DNA of 64,000 nt from NCBI RefSeq assembly GCF_030209355.1, contig NZ_JARVSF010000012.1:167592-231591 (forward strand). The letters are read 5' to 3'. Shown one piece after another: positions 43,756 to 52,342 of the stretch. The translations under genes and the position numbers were made by a program. The notes beneath the pieces are model-generated. The model ran no database searches. It was not told the origin of the DNA and worked only from the letters and a program-made list of their open reading frames with translations. The DNA is from Pseudarthrobacter sp. fls2-241-R2A-127. Its GTDB lineage: Bacteria; Actinomycetota; Actinomycetes; Actinomycetales; Micrococcaceae. How positions within the stretch are numbered: the first letter of the stretch is position 1; every line of letters starts with the position of its first letter.

Positions 43756-44892
43756 GTGGGACTCAGAGGACATTGGTACCGGGGCGGCACCAGCAAGTGC
43801 TGGCTCTTCGATGCCAGGGATGTGGCCCTCCACGCCCCCACCCGCGAGGACATCCCGGCACTGCTGTCAGCCGCTTTCGGCGCAGCGGACGCGCGGCAGT
43901 TGGACGGCGTCGGCGGCGGAACGTCCACCACGTCCAAGGCTGCAGTCATCTGGGCAACCCCCGGTGCCGAGGCAGACCTCGACTACCTTTTCGCCCAGGT
44001 GGGAATCGGTGACCCCACCGTTGAACTCGGTTCCAACTGCGGCAACTGCGCCACCGCCATTGCCCTGTTCGCAGTCCAGACGGGAATCGTTCCCGCCCGG
44101 GACGGCATGACCAAGGTCCGCATGCGCCACGTCACCTCCGGCGCGGTGCTCAGCGGAGCGGTTCCCACTCCCGGCGGCCACATTCCCAAGTCCGGCCTGG
44201 CCCGAGTTCCGGGCAGCAGCGCCGCCGGTGTTCCCGTCAGCCTCTCGTTCCACGGCCCCTGGGGCCAGAACACCGGCGCACTCCTGCCCACCGGCAACCC
44301 GGTGGACCAGCTTCAGGTCAACGGCCGGACCCTGGCCGCAACTATGGTGGACGCGGGCGCCCCTGCCGTGCTCCTCGCAGCCGACCAGGCCGGCGTCGAT
44401 CTGTCCTCCATGACGGACAACCTCGCCGCCCGGCTGCCGGACCTCATCGCGGCCCGGGCGTCAGCCGGCCTCATCATGGGGCTGCGGAAGCCTGAGGACC
44501 CGCCGCAGAACGCTGTACCGAAAGTCGGCGTGGTGGCGCCCGCCGGCGACTACATCGCCGCGGACGGCACAACCATCACCGCCGGCAGCCACGACGTGCG
44601 GGTGCGGATGCTGTCCATGCTCGCACCCCACCCGGCCATCGGCCTCACATCAGCCGTGGCCGTGGCCCTTGCGGCCTCGCTGCCATCGTCAGCCGTGGCC
44701 AACGCGGCAGGCCAGCCCCCCACCGCCGGAAGTCCCCGCGTACTGCGGATCGGGACGCCCGCCGGCGTCATCACGGCCGACATCATCACCGATGACACCG
44801 GCGCCGTCAGCGAAGTGGCCCTCCACCGGGCGGCCCGCCACATCGCCACCGCAGACATCGACGTGGCCCCGGCCGCCGAACTGTCCGCCTGA
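43756..44892 (+). CDS. PrpF-family isomerase/tautomerase (2-methylaconitate or oxalomesaconate type)
   Basis: A 378-residue protein of the PrpF family, with a diaminopimelate-epimerase fold. Characteristic parts are the N-terminal YRGGTSKCWLFDARDV, GGGTSTTSKAAVIW with the catalytic lysine region, and ELGSNCGNCATAIALFAV with the catalytic cysteine region. The family shifts double bonds in unsaturated tri/dicarboxylates (2-methylaconitate, 3-methylitaconate, 4-oxalomesaconate). No prpBCD or gallate genes are nearby, so the substrate is open. GTG 43756 has GAGGGAGAAATACA upstream. A DctA-type carrier follows 55 bases on. Confidence 0.86.
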   Translation: MGLRGHWYRGGTSKCWLFDARDVALHAPTREDIPALLSAAFGAADARQLDGVGGGTSTTSKAAVIWATPGAEADLDYLFAQVGIGDPTVELGSNCGNCATAIALFAVQTGIVPARDGMTKVRMRHVTSGAVLSGAVPTPGGHIPKSGLARVPGSSAAGVPVSLSFHGPWGQNTGALLPTGNPVDQLQVNGRTLAATMVDAGAPAVLLAADQAGVDLSSMTDNLAARLPDLIAARASAGLIMGLRKPEDPPQNAVPKVGVVAPAGDYIAADGTTITAGSHDVRVRMLSMLAPHPAIGLTSAVAVALAASLPSSAVANAAGQPPTAGSPRVLRIGTPAGVITADIITDDTGAVSEVALHRAARHIATADIDVAPAAELSA

Positions 44893-44947
44893 ATCCCTAC
44901 CTCCCTGCCCCCTTATTAAGGGGCCGCACCAACCAGGAAGTTGTTCA

Positions 44948-46258
44948 ATGAAGATCAAATCCATCCTCGGACACCTGTATGTCCAGGTGCTCATCGGAGT
45001 CGCCCTCGGCGTCGTTGTCGGCGCACTGTGGCCGGACCTCGGCGCATCGTTCAAGCCCATCGGCGACGGCTTCGTGAAACTCGTGAAGTTCATGATCGCC
45101 CCCATCGTGTTCTGCACCATCGTGGGAGGCATCACCTCGCTGCGGGACACCAAAAAGGTGGGCCCCACCCTCATCCGTTCCTTGGGCCTCTTTTACGCCC
45201 TGACGGCTCTCGCCCTGGCCCTGGGCCTGGCAGCCGTGATGCTGTTCCAGCCCGGCGCCGGCATGCACATCGATCCCACGCACCTGGACTCCTCGGTGGC
45301 GCAGAAGTACACCACGCAGCTGCCCAGCAGCAACCCCGTGGACTTCATCCTGAGCATCATCCCCACCACGTTCGTCGGCGCCTTCGCCGACGGTGAAGTC
45401 CTGCCCGTGCTGGTCATTGCCCTGCTGTGCGGTTTCGCGTTCAGCCGGCTCGGCGCACCGGGCAAGCTGGCACTGGACGTGGTCAACAGCTTCAACAAGC
45501 TGCTCTTCATCATGTTCGGCTACATCATGAAGGTGGCCCCGCTGGGAGCCTTCGGTGCCATGGCCTTCACCGTTGGCAAGTACGGCGCCCATTCCATCGG
45601 AAACCTCGGCATGCTGATCCTTGCCTTCTACGCCGCCTGCATCGTCTTCGTGGTGGTTGGCCTGGGCATCCTGGCCAAGATGACCGGTTTCAGCCTGTGG
45701 CAGATCCTGCGCTACTTCAAGGACGAATTCCTGATCGTCCTTGCCACGTCCTCCAGCGAACCCGTCCTGCCGCGGCTGCTGTCCAAGCTCGAACGGATCG
45801 GTTGCGACCGCAGCGTAGTGGGCCTGGTGGTCCCTACCGGCTACTCCTTCAACCTCACCGGCACGGCCATCTACCTGACCCTGGCTTCCATGTTCATTGC
45901 CCAGGCCTGCGACATCCACCTCGACTGGGGCCAGATCCTGCTGATGCTCGGCATGATGCTGCTGACCTCCAAGGGCGCGGCGGGCGTCACCGGCAGTGGT
46001 TTCGTGGCCCTGGTGGCGACCCTGACGGTCATGCCCACCCTTCCCGTGGCCGGCGTGGCCCTGATCGTTGGCATCGACCGCTTCATGAGCGAGGCCCGCG
46101 CCCTGACCAGCACGGTCTGCAACATCGTCTCCTGCGTGGCCATCGCCAAGTGGCAGGGTGAGCTGGACATGGCCAAGCTCCGCTCCGAACTCCAGGCGGG
46201 CTTCGTGCCCACCGAGGCGGAAAAGGTCCAGCTGGCCGAGCCGGTCCTGGCCCACTAA
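44948..46258 (+). CDS. dctA: C4-dicarboxylate:cation symporter (DctA-like)
   Basis: A 436-residue sodium/proton-coupled dicarboxylate carrier of the DAACS family. VKLVKFMIAPIVFCTIVGGI, the serine-rich hairpin ATSSSEPVLPRLLSKLE, VPTGYSFNLTGTAIYLTLA and LLTSKGAAGVTGSGFVALVATL are typical, with the last two forming the substrate and cation sites. The start is ATG 44948 with AGGAAG upstream. Paired with a PrpF-type isomerase, it probably imports the unsaturated acid that the isomerase acts on; otherwise succinate, fumarate or malate. Confidence 0.9.
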   Translation: MKIKSILGHLYVQVLIGVALGVVVGALWPDLGASFKPIGDGFVKLVKFMIAPIVFCTIVGGITSLRDTKKVGPTLIRSLGLFYALTALALALGLAAVMLFQPGAGMHIDPTHLDSSVAQKYTTQLPSSNPVDFILSIIPTTFVGAFADGEVLPVLVIALLCGFAFSRLGAPGKLALDVVNSFNKLLFIMFGYIMKVAPLGAFGAMAFTVGKYGAHSIGNLGMLILAFYAACIVFVVVGLGILAKMTGFSLWQILRYFKDEFLIVLATSSSEPVLPRLLSKLERIGCDRSVVGLVVPTGYSFNLTGTAIYLTLASMFIAQACDIHLDWGQILLMLGMMLLTSKGAAGVTGSGFVALVATLTVMPTLPVAGVALIVGIDRFMSEARALTSTVCNIVSCVAIAKWQGELDMAKLRSELQAGFVPTEAEKVQLAEPVLAH

Positions 46259-46284
46259 CCGGCCGGCAGGCCACCACCCCCAGT

Positions 46285-46323
46285 GTTTGCCCGGGAGCCC
46301 AGCAGGGGTCCCGGGCAAACTCT
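46285..46323 (+). terminator. Intrinsic terminator after dctA-like gene
   Basis: A 12-bp perfect stem GTTTGCCCGGGA (46285-46296) with its complement at 46309-46320, followed by TCTT. It is 26 bases after the carrier stop codon. Confidence 0.8.
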
Positions 46324-46366
46324 TGCCAGGGGTACTAGTTCACAAGCCCCACGGAAAGGAACCGGA

Positions 46367-46453
46367 ATGAGCGAGCGCCAAACGGAACAGGACACAGCGG
46401 AAGACTGCGACGCCGGCACGTGCTTCTACTGCCAAAGCCCGGAAACTGACTAG
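46367..46453 (+). CDS. Possible 28-residue cysteine-rich peptide
   Basis: A small frame beginning ATG AGC GAG at 46367, preceded by AAGGAACCGGA, and ending TAG. It encodes a strongly acidic peptide with the motif CDAGTCFYC near the C terminus (three cysteines). It lies after the dctA terminator and before hairpin repeat C. Spacing, ribosome-binding site and biased composition support translation, but 28 codons can arise by chance. I know no family for it. It may be a metal-binding or leader-type peptide. Confidence 0.4.
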   Translation: MSERQTEQDTAEDCDAGTCFYCQSPETD

Positions 46454-46569
46454 CGGCCCAGTTGTCGGCCGGGCAACGCACAGCAGGCCCTAAACCCACT
46501 GCTCCCACACTGTCAGCTGCAGGCTGACGGTCCCGGACGAGCCAGCCGCAACAGCAGCAGCCCCCGCGG

Positions 46570-46618
46570 AAGGTGCGACGGCGGCACCCGCCTTGCCGGC
46601 GTCGTCGTCCGTTCCAGC
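46570..46618 (+). repeat. Interspersed hairpin repeat, copy C
   Basis: Third copy of the ~50-base hairpin element: arm GCGACGGCGGC, centre ACCCGCC, opposite arm GCCGGCGTCGTCGT, and tail CCGTTCCAGC shared exactly with copy B. It lies between the small peptide and the end of the NtaA-type monooxygenase gene, all three copies having the same orientation. Confidence 0.75.
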
Positions 46619-46671
46619 ACAACCAGCTGTCCCAACAAAACCGCTCCGTCCGGCAAGACCAGTCCAGCGCA

Positions 46672-48060
46672 TCAGGTGCGAACCGCCGCAACAGCCACGT
46701 CGGCTGTCCGCACCGGCGTTTCCAGCCCGAGGTGATCACGCAGCGTGGCGCCCCGGTATTCGGTGGGGTACACGCCGCGTTCCTGCAGCTCCGGCACCAG
46801 GTGGTTCACGATGTCATCCAGCCCGGTGGGGATCAGCCACGGCGAGATGTTGAACCCGTCCACGGCGCCCACCCGCGCGTACTCGGCCAGCTGGTCAGCC
46901 ACCGCCGTGTAGGAGCCGGTGAAGGTGGAATCGATCCGGGCGGTCTTCGAGGTGACAAACTGCCGGATGGACAGCCCCTTGTCCTTGGCCTCCGCCCGCC
47001 ACTGGTCCGCCAGCTGCCGGGCCTTGGCGCCGTGGAAGCCGCTGCCGCGCGTCTCTGACGTTTCCTCCACCACCGGATCGATCTCCGGCAGCGGCCCGTC
47101 CGGATCGTAAGCCGAGAGCTGGCGGCCCCAGAACTGCTCCAGATAGGCAACCGCCTGCTGCGGGCCGATCTGCAGGCTCCGCACCCACTCCTTCTTCTCC
47201 GCCGCCTCGGCAGAGGTACGCGCCAGGATGAACTCGCTGGCCGGCATGATCTGGACGGCATTCGCCCCGCGTCCGGCGGCCACGGACCGCTCCACCAGGT
47301 CCTTGCGGAACGCCACGGCGTCGTCGAACTTCGGGTGGGCGGAGAAGATCACGTCCGCCTGCCGGGCGGCGAAGTTCCGGCCTTCGGGAGAATCGCCGGC
47401 CTGGAACAGCACCGGCCGGTACTGGGCGCTCCGCGGCAGCCGCGGCGCCACGTCCACTGTGTAGTGCTGCCCCTCATGGCGCACGCGGCGGCCCGGACCG
47501 TCCGGGGTGTCCCACGAATCCCAGATCCGCTTGGCCGTTTCCACGAACGCCTCGGCGTGCTTGTACCGGTCCGCGTGGTCCAGGTAGCCGCCGCGGCGGA
47601 AGTTCGCCCCGGTCCAGGCGTTGTCCGTGGTGACGATGTTCCACGCCGCCCGGCCGCCGGAAATCAGGTCCAGCGAGGCCAGCCGGTGGGCCAGGTCCGC
47701 GGGATCGTTGTAGGTGGTGTTCTGGGTGGCCACCAGGCCGATGTTTGTGGTGACCGACGCGAGCGCGGCCAGCATGGTCTGCGCGTCCGGGCGGCCCACC
47801 ACGTCCAGGGCGTGCGGGCGGCCCAGGTGTTCCCGCAGGCGGAGCCCCTCCCCCAGGAAGAACGCGGCGAAGAGCCCGCGCTCGGCGGTCTGGGCGATGC
47901 GGCGGAAGGATTCGAAGTCCGTCTGGGACCCGGATTCCGGGGCCTTCCAAATAGTGCCGGAATTGACGCCCTGGAAGAAGACGCCGAACTGGATCTGCCC
48001 GGACGGCCTGAACTCCTCCGGTGTAGAGGCGTCGGATTTAGCACGGGTGTGCTGTGTCAT
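46672..48060 (-). CDS. NtaA/SnaA/DmoA-family FMN-dependent monooxygenase
   Basis: A 462-residue luciferase-like monooxygenase of the NtaA/SnaA/DmoA (SoxA) branch, which oxidises C-S or C-N bonds with reduced FMN. FGVFFQGVNSGTIWKAPESGSQTDFESF, RPHALDVVGRPDAQTMLAALA, LDLISGGRAAWNIVTTDN and AGDSPEGRNFAARQADVIFS are hallmarks of this branch. Start ATG 48060 has AAGGGG upstream; the longer frame is not supported. It is the last of five genes transcribed together from 52060. By analogy with Bacillus YtnJ/YxeK it may act on an acylated S-alkylcysteine. Confidence 0.88.
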   Translation of the reverse strand: MTQHTRAKSDASTPEEFRPSGQIQFGVFFQGVNSGTIWKAPESGSQTDFESFRRIAQTAERGLFAAFFLGEGLRLREHLGRPHALDVVGRPDAQTMLAALASVTTNIGLVATQNTTYNDPADLAHRLASLDLISGGRAAWNIVTTDNAWTGANFRRGGYLDHADRYKHAEAFVETAKRIWDSWDTPDGPGRRVRHEGQHYTVDVAPRLPRSAQYRPVLFQAGDSPEGRNFAARQADVIFSAHPKFDDAVAFRKDLVERSVAAGRGANAVQIMPASEFILARTSAEAAEKKEWVRSLQIGPQQAVAYLEQFWGRQLSAYDPDGPLPEIDPVVEETSETRGSGFHGAKARQLADQWRAEAKDKGLSIRQFVTSKTARIDSTFTGSYTAVADQLAEYARVGAVDGFNISPWLIPTGLDDIVNHLVPELQERGVYPTEYRGATLRDHLGLETPVRTADVAVAAVRT

Positions 48061-48070
48061 GGTTTTCCCC

Positions 48071-49132
48071 TTACTTTCCGGCGCCGGCGGGCGCAGCGGC
48101 AGGTGCGTAGCGGCTGGCCGGACGTTCCAGGCCCAGCAGGTCGCGGAACGTGCCGTCCCGCAGCACGGGACGGAGTGCACCGCGGCGGCGCAGCTCCGGC
48201 AGCACCAGTCGTCCGAGTTCCTCCAGGTCAACAAAGAGCGACGCCGGGTGCAGGCGCACGCCGTCGGCCTCCGTTAAGAGGGCGGCGAGGAAGTCCGTAA
48301 GGCTTGCTGCAGAACCCGCGAAAGCCGCGCGGCCGCCGTCGAAGTTTGTATCCCGTGATGCCGCGGCCTGCCCGCGCGAGTCCAGGACGACGTCGAGCTC
48401 GGCGATCACCGCCACCGCGGCACCCAGCCGGGCGCGCACGTCGCGGACCTCGACTGCCAGCAGTTCCGGCGTCGGTGCGGACACCAGCACACCATCCAGG
48501 GCATCCACCGGAACCTCCCCCAGCAGCGACGCCGGAACCAGCACCGGCAACTGCCCCTGGAGCGGCCGCGGAATGATGGACGGCCCCTTCACGGAATACC
48601 CCGGACCGGGAAAGCCGGCAGGCGTCTCGAAATCGGCATAGTGCAACTTGTCCACGTCGATATACCGGCCGGTGGCAACATCGCGGATCACCGCGTCGTC
48701 CTCCCACGAATCCCAGAGCCGCCGGGACACCTCGATCGACGCCGCAGCCTCCTGGCCCAGCGCGGAACCAGTGACGGAAGAACGTCCGACGGCGGCAGCA
48801 GCTTCGGGGTCTTCGGCGGCGGTGGCGATCCATCCGGCCCGGCCGCCGGACACGTAGTCCAGGCTGGCCAGCTGGGTGGAAATGTGGAACGGCTCCGTAT
48901 AGACGGTGTCCGCCTCCGGCACCAAGGCGATGGTGCGGGTCAGAGGTCCGGCAAAGGCCGCCCGCTGGACGGCATTCACCCGGCCGGGCGCCGGCGCGTC
49001 GGTGAAGGTTGCGGCGTGGAAGCCGGCCGACTCGGCGGCCAGCACGGCACGGGCGATGTCCGCACCGTCCCAGCCGGCGCCGTCGAGCTCGATGGCCAGG
49101 AAGCCCGGCTGGTTGGGATGTTCTGCGTTCAT
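48071..49132 (-). CDS. Second LLM-class flavin-dependent oxidoreductase of the cluster
   Basis: A 353-residue luciferase-like flavoprotein, shorter and more divergent than its neighbour. FLAIELDGAGWD, ASLDYVSGGRAGWIATAAEDPEA and RRLWDSWEDDAVIRD show the family. Its start codon overlaps the stop of the binding-protein gene by four bases (ATGA), and only ten bases separate it from the NtaA-type gene, so all are one operon. Substrate unknown; likely a partner or alternative oxygenase for the imported compound. Confidence 0.83.
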   Translation of the reverse strand: MNAEHPNQPGFLAIELDGAGWDGADIARAVLAAESAGFHAATFTDAPAPGRVNAVQRAAFAGPLTRTIALVPEADTVYTEPFHISTQLASLDYVSGGRAGWIATAAEDPEAAAAVGRSSVTGSALGQEAAASIEVSRRLWDSWEDDAVIRDVATGRYIDVDKLHYADFETPAGFPGPGYSVKGPSIIPRPLQGQLPVLVPASLLGEVPVDALDGVLVSAPTPELLAVEVRDVRARLGAAVAVIAELDVVLDSRGQAAASRDTNFDGGRAAFAGSAASLTDFLAALLTEADGVRLHPASLFVDLEELGRLVLPELRRRGALRPVLRDGTFRDLLGLERPASRYAPAAAPAGAGK

Positions 49133-50184
49133 GATGCCTTTCCTGCCTGTGAGGGAGCGGCCGTGGCCGGTGTTGCCGCGTAGTTTTCGTCGGTGATGGT
49201 CTTGGATTCGGGCAGGGCTTCCTCGGACAGGCCCCAGCGCTCCAGGACCTTGCCGTAGGAGCCGTCCTTGATGACCTCGTTCAGGGCGTCGGTGATCACC
49301 GGTGCCAGCCCGTTGCCGCGGAGCGTGGTGGCGGCCACCAACGTCTCGGACGGCCAGCCGGCGTTCACCTTGCCCACCACTTTCAGGTCGTCACGGGTGT
49401 TCTCCCGGTAGACGGTGGAGGGGTACGGGGCGATGTTGAGGTCCGTGCGCCCGGAGGACAGCGCCAGGATGGTGTCGGCATCGGACGAGTAGTACTGCAG
49501 GGTGGCCGGTGCCTTGCCCTTGGCCTCCAGTTCCTTGTTCCAGGCCAGCAGGATCTTCTCCTGGTTGGTCCCGGAGCCCACGGAGATCTTCAGGCCGGAA
49601 ATGTCATCCGCGCCCTTGATGTCATAGCTGGCAGACTTCTTGGCTTCAAAGCCCATGTAGGCGGCGCGGTAGCTGGCGAAATCGAACAGTTTCACCCGGT
49701 CCTTGTTCACGCCCACGTTGGAGAACACGGCCTCAAAGTCGCCGGACTGGGTCTTCAGCGGCCAGTTCTCCCAGGACGTCACCTGGACATCCAGCTCCAG
49801 CCCCAGCTTGTCCGCCACCAGCTGCGCGATGTCCAGCTCTGAGCCGATTGGCGTCTTGTCGTCCGTGGCGTGGAAAGACAGCGGGATGGACCCGGCCGAG
49901 GTGGCCACGGTGAGCTTGCCGTCCTTGCTGATCAGCGCCGGAACCTTCGCGGCGAGCGCCGGGTCCTTTTCGGCCCGGACCCGCTGCTGGTCCGGAGAGG
50001 TGTTGTAGACCACGCCGTTGCGTGCCGCCGTCGTCTGCGCGCCGCCGCTTGGGTTGCCGGCCGCCGAGGCGCCGGGATCCGCGCAGCCGGCGAGCGCTGC
50101 TGCGCCAAGGAGTGCGCTGCCAAGGAGGACGACGGCGGGACGCGCCGCGGGTGCGCGCCTGCGGCCGTTGGTGGGGAAAGCCAT
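49129..50184 (-). CDS. ABC transporter solute-binding lipoprotein, polar amino-acid type
   Basis: A 351-residue family-3 binding protein with a lipobox LAGC (Cys34) and a ~300-residue two-lobe domain. KLTVATSAGSIPLSFHATDD opens the domain. It is followed on the same strand by two flavin monooxygenases and preceded by the matching ATPase and permease, completing a one-substrate importer. The paralogue at 13743 shares the same unusual central stretches. Ligand probably an amino acid or modified cysteine. Confidence 0.9.
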   Translation of the reverse strand: MAFPTNGRRRAPAARPAVVLLGSALLGAAALAGCADPGASAAGNPSGGAQTTAARNGVVYNTSPDQQRVRAEKDPALAAKVPALISKDGKLTVATSAGSIPLSFHATDDKTPIGSELDIAQLVADKLGLELDVQVTSWENWPLKTQSGDFEAVFSNVGVNKDRVKLFDFASYRAAYMGFEAKKSASYDIKGADDISGLKISVGSGTNQEKILLAWNKELEAKGKAPATLQYYSSDADTILALSSGRTDLNIAPYPSTVYRENTRDDLKVVGKVNAGWPSETLVAATTLRGNGLAPVITDALNEVIKDGSYGKVLERWGLSEEALPESKTITDENYAATPATAAPSQAGKAS

Positions 50185-50192
50185 GGAATTCC

Positions 50193-51002
50193 TTAGATGT
50201 TGAAAGCCGGTTCGAGCACTTTGGAGAGGAAGCTGCGGGTGCGGGGTTCCCGGGGGTTGCCGAAAATGTCCTGCGGGGTGCCCTGTTCCACCACCTGGCC
50301 CTGGTCCATGAACACCACGGTGTCCGCCACGTCGCGGGCGAAGCCCATCTCGTGGGTGACGATGATCAGTGTGGTGCCGGACGTGGCCAGTTCACGGATG
50401 ACGTCCAGCACCTCGTTGACCAGCTCGGGGTCCAGGGCGGACGTGGGCTCGTCGAACAGCAGGATCTTGGGGTCCAGTGCCAGGGCCCGGGCAATCGCCA
50501 CGCGCTGCTGCTGGCCGCCGGAGAGCTGGCGGGGATAGGCGCCGGCACGGTCCTTGAGCCCCACCCGGTCCAGGAGTTCCAGGCCGCGGCGGCGGGCTTC
50601 GGCCTTGGAACGCCCCTGCGCTACGACGGGTGCTTCGGCCACGTTCTCCAACGCGGTGAGGTGCGGGAACAGGTTGAAGTTCTGGAACACCATGCCGATT
50701 TCGGTGCGCTGCTTCAGGATCTCCTTTTCACGGAGCTCGTGCAGCCGGTCGCCCCGGACCGCGTAGCCCACCAGCTTCCCGTCGATGGTGATGTGGCCGC
50801 CGTCCACCTTTTCCAGGTGGTTGATGGTGCGCAGCAGGGTGGACTTGCCCGAGCCGGAGGGGCCCACGATCACGGCCACCCCGCCCGGTTCCACGGTGAG
50901 GCTGACGCCTTTGAGGACTTCCGTGGGGCCGAAGGATTTGCGCACGCCGGTAATTTCCACCAGGCCGCGGGTGGCTGTGGGGGCGGTGAGGGTTGCAGTC
51001 AT
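50193..51002 (-). CDS. ABC transporter ATP-binding protein, polar amino-acid type
   Basis: A 269-residue ATPase of the GlnQ/HisP group. Walker [10 protein letters not shown] is at residues 47-55, the Q-loop is [15 protein letters not shown], the signature is LSGGQQQR, and Walker B is [12 protein letters not shown], followed by the switch histidine (IVTHEMGFA). It overlaps the permease stop by one base. It powers the importer whose binding protein lies eight bases downstream. Confidence 0.94.
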   Translation of the reverse strand: MTATLTAPTATRGLVEITGVRKSFGPTEVLKGVSLTVEPGGVAVIVGPSGSGKSTLLRTINHLEKVDGGHITIDGKLVGYAVRGDRLHELREKEILKQRTEIGMVFQNFNLFPHLTALENVAEAPVVAQGRSKAEARRRGLELLDRVGLKDRAGAYPRQLSGGQQQRVAIARALALDPKILLFDEPTSALDPELVNEVLDVIRELATSGTTLIIVTHEMGFARDVADTVVFMDQGQVVEQGTPQDIFGNPREPRTRSFLSKVLEPAFNI

Positions 51003-52060
51003 CAGAGGTTCCTCCGGTTGGGCACTGCCGCGTGGGTGGCGAAGAATTTGCGGGCCTTCTGCAGGGGCGTCAGCGGCAGGTTCCGCACCGCGCCCTTGGA
51101 GTAGTGGCGTTCGATGTAGTACTGGAAGACGCTCAGCACGGAGGTGATCACGATGTACCAGAGCGTGGCCACCAGCAGCAGCGGCAGGACCTGCTGGGTG
51201 CGGTTGTAGATGACCTGGACCGTGTAGAACAGCTCCGAGTAGGCCAGGACGTAGACGATCGAGGTGCCCTTGACCAGGCCGATGATCTCGTTGAAGGCGG
51301 TGGGCAGGATGGCGCGCATGGCCTGCGGCAGCACGATCCGGGTGGAGCGGCGCCAGGCCGGGATGCCCAGCGCGGCTGCGGCCTCCAGCTGGCCCTGGTC
51401 CACGGAGAGGATGCCGCCGCGGATGATCTCCGCCGAGTAGGCGGCCTGGTTCAGGGTCAGCCCCAGCACTGCTGCCGCGAACTGGCTGATCAGCGTGGTG
51501 GTCTGGACCTCAAAGAACCGGACGTCAGTGAAGGGGATCCCCAGGCTGATCTTCTCGTACAGGTAGCCAAGGTTGTACCAGAGCAGCATCTGGACCAGCA
51601 GCGGCGTGGACCTGAAGATCCAGGAGAACGTCCAGGAGACCGAGACCAGCAGCGGCGATGCGGACAGCCGCATCAGCGCCAGGATAAAGCCGAGTGCGAA
51701 CCCCAGGACGCCGGAAATGGCGGTGAGCTTAAGAGTTTCCACCAGCCCGTTGACCACGGACTGGGCGGTGAACCACTGCGCCACCACGCCCCACTCCCAC
51801 CGCGGGTTGGTGGCCAGCGACCATGCCACGGCCAGGACACCGAGCGCGACGACGGCGGTACCCACCCAGCGCCACGGATGCTTGGCTGCCACCACCCGGT
51901 AGGACGAGTAGTCCCTCGCCTGCCGCGGCTGGGGTGCCGCCGGCAGCGCTTGCGTCCCGGAGCCTCCCGCGCCGGACCCGGCGGTGCCTGTCGGCGGCGC
52001 TTCTGCCGCCGGTACCGGCTGCTCCCGTTGGGACTGGGCCACCCTTGTTGCTGAACTCAT
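51002..52060 (-). CDS. ABC transporter permease, polar amino-acid (HisM/GlnP) type
   Basis: A 352-residue membrane protein with a long Pro/Ala-rich cytoplasmic N terminus (~55 residues) and about six helices. The coupling EAA loop reads [22 protein letters not shown], and [12 protein letters not shown] follows as usual. Only one permease gene is present, so it probably acts as a homodimer. ATG 52060 is preceded by GAGGTGG; the open frame upstream to 52294 is not supported. First gene of the five-gene operon, divergent from the FAD protein at 52343. Confidence 0.9.
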   Translation of the reverse strand: MSSATRVAQSQREQPVPAAEAPPTGTAGSGAGGSGTQALPAAPQPRQARDYSSYRVVAAKHPWRWVGTAVVALGVLAVAWSLATNPRWEWGVVAQWFTAQSVVNGLVETLKLTAISGVLGFALGFILALMRLSASPLLVSVSWTFSWIFRSTPLLVQMLLWYNLGYLYEKISLGIPFTDVRFFEVQTTTLISQFAAAVLGLTLNQAAYSAEIIRGGILSVDQGQLEAAAALGIPAWRRSTRIVLPQAMRAILPTAFNEIIGLVKGTSIVYVLAYSELFYTVQVIYNRTQQVLPLLLVATLWYIVITSVLSVFQYYIERHYSKGAVRNLPLTPLQKARKFFATHAAVPNRRNL

Positions 52061-52342
52061 GCGCCACCTCGCTTCTCGTGCTGGGTTATCCGTGTGGGCC
52101 GGGGCCCCTCGAAAAGGGGCGTTGCGGCCGGTGTTGGCTGCAAATCTAGGACCGGCCGGAGCGGGGCAGCAAGGCGGCTGGTTGCAATAGTTCACGTGGC
52201 TTCGCGCGGCGTAATGAGTCGGTTTTTTGCGTCGTTTAACCCGCCGAGACGCGGGATTAACGGCCGTGACCAGGCGCTCGACCGCCCTCGTCACCGCTGC
52301 CTAGCATGGGCACTCCATCCAGCCCCACCGTCAGGAGCACCC

